Shown here one piece after another: positions 23,065 through 34,197 of a stretch of DNA of 64,000 nucleotides; position 1 is the first letter of the stretch; each line of letters starts with the position of its first letter. The position numbers were made by a program, and so were the translations under genes. The DNA comes from Parietaria judaica (taxonomy: Eukaryota > Streptophyta > Magnoliopsida > Rosales > Urticaceae), in assembly GCA_954871525.1 (NCBI GenBank), contig OX940872.1:24337746-24401745 (forward strand), read 5' to 3'. A model generated the notes under the pieces. It made no database searches. It worked only from the letters and a program-made list of their open reading frames with translations, and was not told the DNA's origin.

Positions 23065-24226
23065 GCTCTTGTACAGAACCCGATGGGCCTTTCATTACAA
23101 CCCGGGCCCAATAAAAATTTAAGCACTTTTTATTTAACTATTTTTTTCTCTCTTTCAATTTGGATTTGTAATCATATTTGTAGATTGATCAATCTCAGAA
23201 AGAAAATAAATATTTATATATGTATATTATATATATTAGCAGAGGGACCCTAGTTATTTATTGGGTTTGTTATGTCGGGCTCGTTTAAGACATTTAATCA
23301 AGTATAATATTATTATGGGCAATTGTACGAAATGTCCATTTTGTGTCAAATCTTTTAAAATTATGCTCGTTGCGTGTATTTCTTACTTTCACAAATGAGT
23401 AGTTCTTAAAAGGTTCGTACAATTTCTTTATTATTAAAAGGACAAACTAAGTGATTTTAACCCAATTTAATTTAATTAAACATTAAAACGTTTGATCTCA
23501 ATTTAGTAGTGTTCATAAAGAGAGATCCAATAAAAATTTTCAGTTATTAATATACATTGAATACATAGCTTATATTTTATTTCAAAAGTGTGTCTAATTA
23601 AATCTCGTGTGTTATTGCGATCATACCGTGTTCACTTATTATTTTACCGTACGAACCGTGTTCTTGTCAATTTAGCTACGGTTTCGTATCTCATTACGAC
23701 TTGTTTGGTCCCTTAATTGTACACTATCAATTTTTAGAACCATGTTTTTCACTTGATTTGGGAGCTTATTTCCTTTCACGTGAATTGACCTTGTACAATT
23801 TATGATCTCACGTTTGAAAATTCGGAATTAGAATGAATAATTATTAGGAGACTTCTGTTACTTTTACAGAGAAAATGAATAACTGGGCAAGGATGGAAAT
23901 TCCGGCTTCAAAACCGATGTCGAAAATCATTTTATCTTTAAAAATCCCGGCTTTTCCCAAGCCTCGACCGGTATGAGGAGCCCAGTTTTACGAAGTCCAA
24001 AATAACCTGGATGGGGCTGTCAAAAGACTAAGCTAGGTACCCGTTTCTAATTTCACCCCGACTGTAAACCGTAACGAATGATTTCTTCCTCGTATATATT
24101 AATAGATGTTCCTTTACACCAGTTTATTTTCTGCTTCTATCTTTCCAAAACTTTTGCTGATGCAATTGGCAGATATACAATATACAACAATTTGTTCATC
24201 GTTGACGCACCAGATCGATTGAGGCC
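23065..24226. other. Region between the kinesin promoter and PAP6
   Basis: AT-rich, without an exon. A possible 110-bp foldback sequence at about 23317-23426 (GGGCAATTGTACGAA against TTCGTACAATTTC) is too short to classify. About 23885-24065 is one of several decayed C/G-paired stretches (CCGGCTT, CCCGGCTTTT, CCGGTATG) that also recur in introns of this window. The right end should contain the PAP6 3' UTR. Confidence 0.5.
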
Positions 24227-25940
24227 TTAGGAGACGACAAAAACCCTAAGCTCACCTCTGTCTCCTCTCGTTATCCTGGTGTCTTCGTCAAGATAAGTGA
24301 CTTCGAACTCGCCACTTCCGGTATTCGATTGAGGCCTCAATCCGTCTGGAATCCGAGGCAGTTCTAGTGGCGGAAGCTGCGAGAGGTTCCCATTGGCCTT
24401 CACCGTCGTTTTCTCGAACACGATTTTGATATTCGCAGAGCCTGAGATAATCGTAATAAGAGATCTTCAGCTGAACTAGCCACTCTAAAAGTAGACGATA
24501 CGGTTAAAGGAAACACTAACCGATAATTTCGAATTTGTGGGCTAATGTGGCAGTCACTTGAAGAGGTGGGAGCGGCCAAGGGGCACCTAATTCGAGGTCA
24601 ACTATGTTATCGAAATCTTTGCTAAAGACGTCGATCCGCTGAAATACCTGATCACCACGAATTGCTTTTAATTAACCAAGAGCAACGCGAAGATCCAAAC
24701 TTGCTCGGATCAGCACCGCGTAGTACAATTTGATCAACTGGCTCTCTCACTTCTTAAAACCAATTTTCCGGTATCGCTATCTAAACCGGTTCCGGTATGA
24801 AATCGGTTTTGAAATTAACATATGTTAAGTAACTCTAAATGTCAATTTATTAATTATCGGTTTTCTGAAGACCAAAATCCGGCAACAGATTTTTCCGATT
24901 GTTGGTGGACAGGTTAGGAGGTTACAAAACCGGTTCCCGATATAACCCCTAAGTTAAAACTTAAGAGGAACGCAATTAAGCAAGATTTAATGGCATATAT
25001 ACCTGGCCGAGAGTTATCGGAAGGAGCCTTCCGGTGGGTGGGCCGGGGCGGCTGCCACCCAAAGTCCGGGATGAAAATGCACTGCTGTAAATAAGCTTCC
25101 ATCTGCCTTGCAATTTATCCACATCCTTCGACAAATCCACGCTTCCGCCGACCTCTTCTAGCGTCTTCGCTGCCTCATCGGCCTTGCGTAAATCCTCCTC
25201 GGTCGCTGCGAGACCTCGGTTTACCCCGGAAACACAGCTCTGGAATCAATAACACATCTTTGATAATATGAAAATTGAAGCTCGAAGCTTTCTTTGGGAA
25301 TCAATACACACATATGTTTAGGTGATAATTGCGGCAAAAGTACCCAAACCTTTTCAAAATAGCGCGACATATTCCCAAGCTATCAATTGCGAGGCGTAAA
25401 CAAAGTCGTGAAATTCGCGTTTTCGATTGATTCCGGCTGATATGTCTCAATTGATGATGAATTTTGATTTAATGTTAACGAAGATATATAGGAAAAAATT
25501 AATCGAAAACGCACTATTTAAAAATTTGGGGATTTTTGCCGCAATAAAATCTAAGGCCAAAGCTCTCAATTCAGAATCAAGATCATAACATCGAACATAG
25601 CTTCATGATCACAATCAGAATTCAAACCGAACGAAACCTAACAATCCAGAATTCGCACAATCAAGGAGAGTATTCGCACCAGTAGCTTAAGCTTCGATTG
25701 AGCAACTAGGTCAGAGCTCGCAGGTTTCCGTTCTTCCGACGCTGAAGCTCCATCGGCGTAGTCCAGCGACGCCCTCGCGGAAAGGTCCCTCCTTTTCGCG
25801 CCAAGTCCGAGTCCGCGGTTCGCGAGACGGCGCTGTTTCGGGAAGGCAACGCGGTGGGATCTGGTCGGAAGGAGAGAGGAGAGAGAAGTGAAGGAGGTCA
25901 GTGAGTGTGGGAAGAAGGTGGAGGAAGAAGAAGAAGCCAT
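24227..25940 (-). CDS. PAP6: Plastid-lipid-associated protein 6 / fibrillin 4 (PAP6, FBN4)
   Basis: Four exons: 25940-25680, 25239-25003, 24647-24521 and 24441-24227. All are GT-AG; about 279 residues. The start is the ATG at 25940, which begins a Ser-rich chloroplast transit peptide (MASSSSSTFF..., about 55 residues). The upstream in-frame codons read through sequence that does not look like a leader. The PAP/fibrillin domain follows, with the block DLSKDVDKLQGRWKLIYSS, then SRTLGGSRPG, VFQRIDVFSKDFDN, GAPWPLPPL and the C-terminal RITRGDRGELRVFV. These are near-identical to plant PAP6/FBN4. The protein is associated with plastoglobules and the photosystem II antenna; in apple and Arabidopsis its loss alters plastoglobule plastoquinone and stress tolerance. 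Nothing in the copy looks damaged. Confidence 0.93.
25321..25551. mobile_element. Possible small foldback element in PAP6 intron 1
   Basis: Left GGTGATAATTGCGGCAAAAG and right GGGGATTTTTGCCGCAATAA are inverted and share the ATTGCGGCAAAA word with the large element at 50083-51220. The middle pairs poorly and no target duplication is evident, so it may be a diverged relative. No splice signal appears disturbed. Confidence 0.4.
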
Positions 25941-28713
25941 GGATGGGCTTGAAGGTTTTATCAGTAGGAAATGGTGGGAGGTTATGAGAGGAAGGATAAT
26001 TTTGAATGCTTTGATGGTCATAGGGGTCTTTTTGGTATTATTATTAAATTTATGGTCTAAAATCAAAATAGGCCCACAATTAGCAAAGTGTGACCTAATA
26101 ATGGAAAGTAGCCCAAATCTTTTGAAGCATATACTTTTGTGATTGTTGAGTTTCGAGCTTTATTTAAACGGAAACGGTATCGAGATTCGATTGAATTTTA
26201 ATCAAACAGTATAATAACGGCAGTGTTTCACGCGGCTTATGTTGTTGTCATAGGTTTTTTTTTTGCATGTTTGGCCTTGAGTCATCGTTGTATACTGCTT
26301 AAGACGAAAAAGAGAAAAAAACGAGCGTGAAAATGTCACTAAGAAATCTAATTAAGATTATAGTGGATCGAGATTTGCGAGTTTTAAGTGGAAGTACATC
26401 CTATCCTACACTGAGAGCGAATAAGTATAATTCCTAGAGTCATTACGTTTTTTGTTTTGTCAATTACGTTTTCTGAACTAATGGATTCAAGATGAATACT
26501 TCTAAATATGATTAGTGATTTTTTATTGAATATTTTACATTTCGTCTTTGACTCATTTTCTCTTCAACGAATATATGTTAGATACAATCAGTGACAGAAC
26601 TCGGATTTACATCTGGGGAGAGAGGCTAGTTTTTTTTCTTTTTCTTTTTTCAAAGATTATATTTGGAGGGGCTATATTTAATATAAATTAAGAGGATTGA
26701 GTTGATTTTTTGTTGTTGAGATTTTACACTAAAAAATGAAACTAGATCATAAATGTAAAAAAAAAAAAAAAATACAATAGACAAGCTTCTTATAGGGCTT
26801 GTTGGTTTAAAATATAATAGACTAGGAGATTGACATTTTTCTTAAATGAACTAGGCGAGTGAGACAGTTCTTCGGTCCTTCTAAACCCAAGTTGTTGGGT
26901 CGAGACGACTTTCCTTTAAACTGTCCACCCTTTTGTCATGGCTGCATGCACTATCCTACACGCGACGTTAGGTTTAATTTTTTGAAAATATTAGGTTGTT
27001 TTTTAAGAATTATACTCGAATCAAATAAGAAAAAGAAAAATTGTTTGTTGATGTTGTGTGAGAGAGAAGAAAAACGAGATCATGACATACTTGTGAGATT
27101 GAGGACCTTTTACTTTATTTTGTAATCTTTTAATTTCATTGGATTTTGGATGGATGTCTATTTAATTTTTAATAATCTTATGTATTGTTCTTAAAGGTAA
27201 TTATTTTATGTCTTAAGTAGAACATATAACTATTATATTACTTTATTCCAAACGGCAAGAACATATAGCTATTTCTAAAAGAAAATAAAAATTTGAGCAT
27301 CGAGGTACATAGTGTTGGAAAATTCATTAGTAAATGAAATTAAATTTTCAAACGAAACAAAACCCAAACGTATGAGGGTTTATTGTCAGTTAATGACAAG
27401 ATAAAAACGTTGGAGAAAATTAATGCCCTGCTCAGAAAACGTTTATGATATTGATTGCGAAATTAAATACGTAATCAAGGCATTCGACTCAAATATCCCT
27501 ATAAATTACAAATCTTGGCTCTCATTCGAAATACACAAGATCTACACCGTTTACACTCGCCTGAGCTTTCTTGTTTTCTTCGTTTTCGTTTTCTGATCGA
27601 GTCTGGGTAATAAAGGTTCTCTGAAAGTTTGGTTCGCTGGAGGACTTGGTCCATGGTCATTCCGTTGTATCCTGGGAAGCGACGTCTTGCCGGTAGCGGG
27701 GGCGAATCTGCTTTAAAGAAAGTGTCGTCGTACACGCCTCGGAATTTCTCGCTCTAATCTTTGTTTTGCAGAAACTTCGCTCCTTGCCACGGATCTTCGC
27801 TCTTAGCCACAGATCTGTTCAAGAGTTTCTCTAAGATCAAGATCATAAACAGGTATTTCTTAAATGATGTATAAAATACACAGAAGTTTCATACATTTCT
27901 TTTCTTTACCGTAGCTCTTGATCAAAATAGTAAGACATTTGTACAACACATGGAACTGTTAAAAGATAGAAGAAAAGGAAAAGAAAAAACGATAGTGAAC
28001 CAAAAACATAGTTTTTTTTTTTTTTTGGAAAACAAAAACATAGCTTTGAAGGGGATGTATAAGAGAAAATATTTTAATTCAAACGACATCAATACTAGGA
28101 AATAACTCTCTCAAGGCAAAAGCTACATAAAATGAGAAGTGATTGGAACTTAAACATGAAACGACAACTAAAATTGTAAAAGTTAATAAACGACAAGAAA
28201 CTACAGAACTAAAAATGACATTTTTATTGGATGTAATCGAAAAAATAGGTAACGACATGATTTTTTAGTGATGAAACGACAGCCAAATAATGTCTATAAA
28301 ATGACAGCTAAAAAATAGAAACGAAAACGACATAAAAAAATCACTACTAACACAACATATTCATAGTAGTAGTAGTACAAGTAACCAAGTGGCTTTGAAA
28401 TTACATATTTTCACAGAATAAGAGTTCACTGATATTGTGAGCCAATTCCTTCTAAATATATATAGGGGTGTTTGTGGTATAAGTACACATTTTTGTAGTA
28501 ACGCACCAAAATATTCTCAATCTCTTTTTTAGCAGCAATAGTAACCAAAGGCCGCAAAACAGTGATAAAGTCCAATTGAAATCTAAAAACATCAATTTTT
28601 CAATATTTTTTTTATAAGATTTAAGACGTAGGCGTGTTTTAAACTTTATTAATGTTAATTCGAATTGGACATCGACACTGTTTTGTGGCATTTGAGTAAA
28701 GTTTGAGATTTCT
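25941..28713. other. Intergenic region between PAP6 and the PMP22-type gene
   Basis: Mostly AT-rich. Frames near 25888-26142 and 26859-27125 are low-quality and unsupported. About 27499-27740 on the minus strand has an unusually open, Arg-rich 75-80 codon frame, listed separately. About 28090-28330 is rich in AAACGACA-like words. The right end holds the 3' UTR of the PMP22-type gene. Confidence 0.5.
27499..27750 (-). other. Unassigned open frame, possible exon or gene fragment
   Basis: About 78 codons stay open in a GC-richer patch. The frame is bounded upstream by a stop and has no ATG at its beginning; the first ATGs are internal, in GMTMDQVLQ. It contains a Pro/Arg-rich part and a Lys/Arg run (RKRKRRK) followed by CKRCRSC. 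I do not recognise the family. It could be a terminal exon, a gene relic or chance. No splice partners were found with confidence. Confidence 0.2.
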
Positions 28714-31267
28714 CTAGCCTTTCTTGATGGAAGCAGATTTTGCCTTCAGATTTAAGAAGATTGCCCTGAATAAAACAAGAAAAACAAAGTAAAAAAAAAA
28801 AAATGTTTTACATAACATAATAATAATAATAACTCTAATCACTATGATCACGTACATTTTGTAATTATATATGTCTATCACAACTTAAAACTCTAATTCT
28901 GTGAAGTAGGAAACGCAATAGTCTCAACATATAAAAATAGGTTCAAATGCCTATAATTCTTTGGGATAATAGCGGCATAAGTCCTCAACCTTTACTCAAC
29001 TGGGGCGGCATAGCCCCAACCTCATTTAATAGCGGTATAAGTACCAAAAGATGATTTCCGTCCATATTTGACTAACGGAAGTAGTCAACGTTTGCGTGGT
29101 CAGCTTCTCGTCAACGTGGACGCCACGTAATCCGACATGTCACCATACATGTCATCCTCGCGTCATCAAATTTAATGCAAAATTAATGGCGATAGCATTA
29201 AATTTGATGACGCGAGGATGACGTGTATGGTGACATGTCGGATTACGTGGCGTCCATATTGATGAGAAGCTGACCACGCAAACGTTGACTACTTCCGTTA
29301 GTCAAATATGGACGGAAATCATTTTTTAGTACTTATACCGCTATTAAATGGGGTTGGGGCTATGCCGCCCCAGTTGAGTAAAGGTTGAGGACTTATGCCG
29401 CTATTATCCCTTTATAGTGTAATATCACTTATGTGATTTTCTTAAGCAAGATAATTCTATCAAAAGTTCAAAACTTTAAACCTTGTTCTTTAAATTTCGA
29501 GATAAAAAATGACAAGAAATAAATAAACAAGAGAAATAAAATAGGATATTTACCAGCATGAGGCAATTAAACTGTGAAATAGTACACGAAACTGGACAGG
29601 CATGTATTGGTAATTCAACCAACCAACTATTGGCCAAAACTGCAAATGAAAATTCAGAGAAAATAACATTAAATTGTAGCAAGTTCTAATATAGCTTGAA
29701 TTTAATTTAATTCAATTAATTAATTTATATACATTTTTTTTTTTGCATGGCACATATGCTCTAGTAGATTGAAATTCAAAGTCTTTCTTTTATTTACCTT
29801 CCAAGCAGTCAATTGAACCGAAGGGTAATCTTTTCGCACCTTACTCTTCACGAAACCCCACGATCTTCCTATGCCGAGAGAACACACGGATTACTTAAAC
29901 GTAATTTTGTTAATTACGAAACTATTGCAAAATAATTAGAAAATCTAATTTTCGAAGAACATTTTGAGATGAAAATCTCTCATGGACAATTGCGCATATT
30001 TAAATATTGTCCGTTATTCTTTTAACGCGTATGTGTCAATAATCTAAACTTAGATGGCAAAGGACATAACATTAAAGATGAGATCAAAGAAGAAGACTTT
30101 AGACTTGCCTTCAACTACCAAACCAAAGTACATCATGAAGAACATGTTGTTCCAAGGAGAGCTTGTCAATTGTTCCAACAGCACCTAATAAATTCAAATT
30201 TTATGCATATAAATGTTTAACAATAAATAAATACATATGAAATTACCCAAAAATAGGATATGATAAATAATAAAAATGATAAAATTTTTACCTTCTTTGC
30301 AACGGTGTCTTTGCCCTTCTTTCCCCTAAATATTACATCCATTATTTTGTGAAGAAAATGCCCAAATGGCCCTGAATATGCAAATCCATACAACTGCGGG
30401 TATATTTTGTCACACATGTATTAGTATTCAATCAAAGACCATATAACACAATATTTTTTTTAAGAATAAATTACATAATAATTTAGCCCGAAACCACGAA
30501 TTTTTCCCTCTTATATCTAGAGTAGGAGATTCGGGCCGGCTCACCTTTTTTAAGTCCGCATTGAAATAGGGCCCATAATCTAGAATTGGGCATCAAACGG
30601 GCTTTTGGAGCTAGAAACGCAAGTTTGAGCATACGGAGCCTAATTATAATTTTGGCGGAGTGGCCCACCCGAAATATTATTTTTAATTTATTTTTCAACT
30701 AAAAAAGAAAAGAAAAAAAAAGACTAATGTTTCCCGCCCGAGCCTAATTCTAATTTGGGTGCGCAAGCCGGCTATAGCTTGGGCTCGGGCGCCTATAGCC
30801 CGATAGGCCCCCAAGTCTCGGGCTTCAAAAAGGCTAATGATGCCCGCCCGAGTCTCCAGCTCCGTGATCAAAATGCTGATTACGACTAATTCGAAGGACC
30901 AAATATCAATTACGAAAAATAACTACTTGAAAACGAAACGGATTGACCATGTTCATGAAAAAATTATAATTAATCCAAGCATAATAACATCGATAACAAT
31001 TATTTTACCATCATGAGAAACAATCTTCTGAACTGAAGCTTCTTGACCCCAGAGATCTTCTGAGCTATGACGTCACTGGTCCCAATCAAAACTCCTGCTG
31101 TTATTGCCTAACAATCCAAAATAATGAAAAAGATTTAAACTTTTTAATGCCTAAAGTCAAATTGAATAAACCCCAGTAGTGTACTTAGTAATCACCTTGG
31201 TTCTGAGAGGATGAATCTGAAGCTGCTTTAGGTACTTTTGCCAGGCCTCGCTGACTATCTCAGACAT
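28714..31267 (-). CDS. PMP22: Peroxisomal membrane protein of the PMP22 / Mpv17 family
   Basis: Seven exons: 31267-31196, 31107-31009, 30393-30292, 30184-30109, 29868-29798, 29639-29554 and 28765-28714. They join in phase to about 185 residues, the usual PMP22 length. Intron 4 starts with GC (AAG|GCAAGT), a GC-AG intron; the others are GT-AG. Family marks are YLKQLQIHPLRTKAITAG at the N-terminus, SGPFGHFLHKIMD and the block Q-L-T-A-W-K-F-W-P followed by GWLNYQYMPVQFRVLF. Four membrane segments are expected. In Arabidopsis PMP22 is a peroxisomal membrane protein; the transported species is not established. Intron 6 holds a foldback element (28963-29410) that does not touch the splice sites. 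Confidence 0.9.
28963..29410. mobile_element. Foldback Mutator-like element inside PMP22 intron 6
   Basis: A 448-bp near-perfect hairpin. GGGATAATAGCGGCATAAGT at the left is matched by its complement ending at 29410. The arms, about 205-215 bp each, continue through GTCAACGTTTGCGTGGTCAG and the TCATCCTCGCGTCATCAAAT block to a loop near 29185. No target duplication stands out. It lies wholly within the intron. Confidence 0.75.
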
Positions 31268-33112
31268 GGTCAACGGCCAACTCTTTCTTCCTCGGACAAG
31301 GTTGTTTTGTGTAAAGAGAAGAGACTTAAAACGACAATAAACTCAAAGGGTTCTGTAAATTTCTGCTTAAGGACAAGTTGGGGTTAGGTTGCGTAGTCAA
31401 TTAAAGCTCTGTGATCTGATCAGAATATATATTATTATATATATATATATCATATACATAATATATCTGTATTAATATTACAATGAATGAACAATATGAT
31501 TTGTAAATTCTGATCAAGTCAAAGGAAATGAAGTCTTCCATTCACAGAATATATAAACATATAATATTGTTTCTTCTTCCACGTTTATTTTAGGCTATAA
31601 ATTAAGAGTAGATCTATTTTCTTTATTTTATTTTTTATTTTTTTTGTTCTGGATCTACTTTTCCTTTGTTTATTTAGATACAATCTCTTCTACTTCAATG
31701 GGGTAATCTTTTTTCTCTATTTAATCAGTATCTACAACAGTGCGCTTAATACTTTTTTATAAACTTTATAATATACAACTGACATATATTTGTTGAATTT
31801 CTTAAAAATTGTTAAAAATATTGATGGCAAGACAACAAGGTTAAAAGTTACGGAACGTTACCAAAGGCGATGCGAATATTTTAATGGGGCTTTTGTAAAT
31901 TTTAAAAATCGCTAACCGGTTGTGCGATTCAATTTATAATTATGAGTATGATTTGAATTTTATTTTTTTATTTTCTCATACTAAAAATAAACAGGTTATC
32001 CAGGAGATGATGGCCCGGAATGAGAAACCTGCGGGTTTTCGGCGGTTCATCGGGGTATTAAAGTGGTTCATGATAGAGAGTATTATAAACTATATTAATA
32101 GCCAAATAATTATTATGAAATTAGTTGTCACCTCCCAATATATGATTATTATTTATTGGTATGATTATCAAACAATCCAGTCTGTATAATAACATCAAAG
32201 ATCTCTGATCCACTTTTCATGCAAAAAATCTCTTAACCAAGATTGTAATAAAATCTTTTTTTTTTCGTTGTATATATGCTTTAATCTTTCTTCTGCGAGT
32301 AATAATTTTTAGTCGCTACAATAGTGTACTAATTATAACGGTTTTAGGTGAGATCAACAAACTATTTAGTTTTGTGGTCTCCATTGACCCGCCTCTCGGA
32401 GATTTCGATTCATGCTATAATCTTGATCCCCGGCTTTTGTTACAGTTTGATCTCGCTCTCTTTATGCTACACGTTGTACATATGACGGCTCAGGGCCAGA
32501 TAACCAAAAAACCTAGGGCAACAACGAAGCCGTATGAAAACTTGACCCGTTTTGACTGCTCTGTTTCGGGGCTTGGTAGCATTTATGAAAAATTGCGGAT
32601 ATACGGAGATCATTTTGCTCCCAAGCCACAAAAAATGGCATTTTTTTAAGTGTGGTTTATGATTTGTGATTGGTGCTTTATGTTTTTTTTTTTTTTAAAA
32701 CAACAACAAACAAACAAACATGACAACATCTTAAACATGCCTATAACAAATTGTGTATATTATATGATCCAATCTAAATAAAAAAATAATATGGCCTGTA
32801 AGATGATTTGAATAGATAAACAAAATATCTATCACTATTATCAATACGAGCTAAATCATCTGCCATATTTTTTCATTTTTTTTTTTATAAAAATAACTGA
32901 TATCATAAATTACATTTACGAGACTCGTTTTCAACCAGCGTACAAACTAGCGGTTTTCACGATGTTTAACGACATTGATTAGGTTACAAACAGTTAGAAA
33001 ATATAAATATCATCAAATTCTAGTAGGATTGAATTATTTAAAAGGAAACACCCCAACTTGACACATGATTATTAGGTGCACATGATTTCTTCATAAATAT
33101 TTGATGATCAAA
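31268..33112. other. Intergenic region between the PMP22-type and PCR-type genes
   Basis: The left part is the promoter side of PMP22, with a TA-rich stretch at about 31425-31450. A patch at 32340-32650 is less AT-rich and open in one frame for about 92 codons, but it begins with GTG and matches nothing I know. Poly-T runs occur at 32265 and 32680. No gene is called. Confidence 0.5.
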
Positions 33113-34197
33113 TCATCGAAACATGGATGGTAACTTCGGTGCAAACGTCTGTGCTTTATAGCCTGCCAAAACACACGTCCACATAATGTTAGATCGAAAT
33201 CCGAGTTCAATATCGGCTTGAATTGGATTCCGTATCTGAGTAGCAGAAACCCGAACTAGAAATCCGGAACACCGATTTTAGGGTTTATTTTATTCTTTTA
33301 GTAAAATGTTAGAATTTTCATTTGATATGTTATATTTGCTAGGTAATACTCACCTTTAGCTGGGTCAAGGCCTCGAGATTTTAGCTCGGTGTACTCTTGG
33401 CAGAGAGCGCAAGGGTCGCAGCAGAAATGGACGCAGCAATCGCAGCAAGGCTCGGCCGGTAAACCGTACTTGGCGCGCAGTTTCTCTCTATACAAGCAGG
33501 AGAATACCCAGTGGAACTGAACCGAAGCCAACAAGCAATATGCACATCCAAGGCAACAACAGGCTGATAGGAAGATGAGATGATGAACACAATCGTAATA
33601 TTATATAATTATCAATCAAATACAATTGCAATTACTATACAATATATAATAAGGCTACATTAAAAAAAAATAAGGCAAAAACTTTTATATAAAAGATAAA
33701 GTAAACTGAAACCAAACCAGAATCTTGGTAAGGACCAGATATTTTTATTTTCCTCTGCCCGTCCTAGTTCCCGATTTTCTTAACAAGAGAAAAAATGTGT
33801 ATTTTTGGAACTGAAAAATTGCCTTAAAATGATGAAATTTTCACCCGTACTTACAATGTTCCCCTTCATCCAAAATTTCAGCTATTCTTCCGAAAGTGAC
33901 ACATGGGAGACATAATGTTAAACAACCTGTGAAAAAAAAACGGAAATTCAAAGTAAGATTAATACGACATATTATCCGTGAAAAATAATTGTATTTAAAA
34001 TTAATGTAAATATAAGAATTTTATCAATCGGAATTAGCACAAAAAAAATCTAATTTTCTAAACAAGAACCGGAATTTCGGTTTCGATTTTATAATTGATC
34101 ATAAGAGAAAGAGAGAGCTCTCACACGTCCAAAGGTCATTGCCACAATGGCAAAGATCAGAAGTCCACTTGGGCTTTGGGATCCGAAAAATGTTCAT
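33113..34197 (-). CDS. PLAC8-domain protein of the PCR / cell-number-regulator type
   Basis: Four exons: 34197-34125, 33926-33855, 33563-33354 and 33162-33113, GT-AG throughout, about 134 residues. The N-terminal WTSDLCHC plus the motif [18 protein letters not shown] spans the first junction. Two hydrophobic segments follow in exon 3 ([20 protein letters not shown]), then the Cys-rich [19 protein letters not shown] and the signature ELKSRG. PLAC8 plant proteins (PCR, FW2.2/CNR) are plasma-membrane proteins tied to divalent-cation (Cd, Zn, Ca) handling or organ size. Which applies here cannot be told. The family usually has CCPC where this gene has CLPC. The tail after the last junction is short ([10 protein letters not shown]...). 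Confidence 0.85.

Noticed and set aside
32374..32649. A 91-codon frame in a less AT-rich patch
   Set aside because: Starts with GTG, has no family match and no splice partners; kept as a possible relic only.
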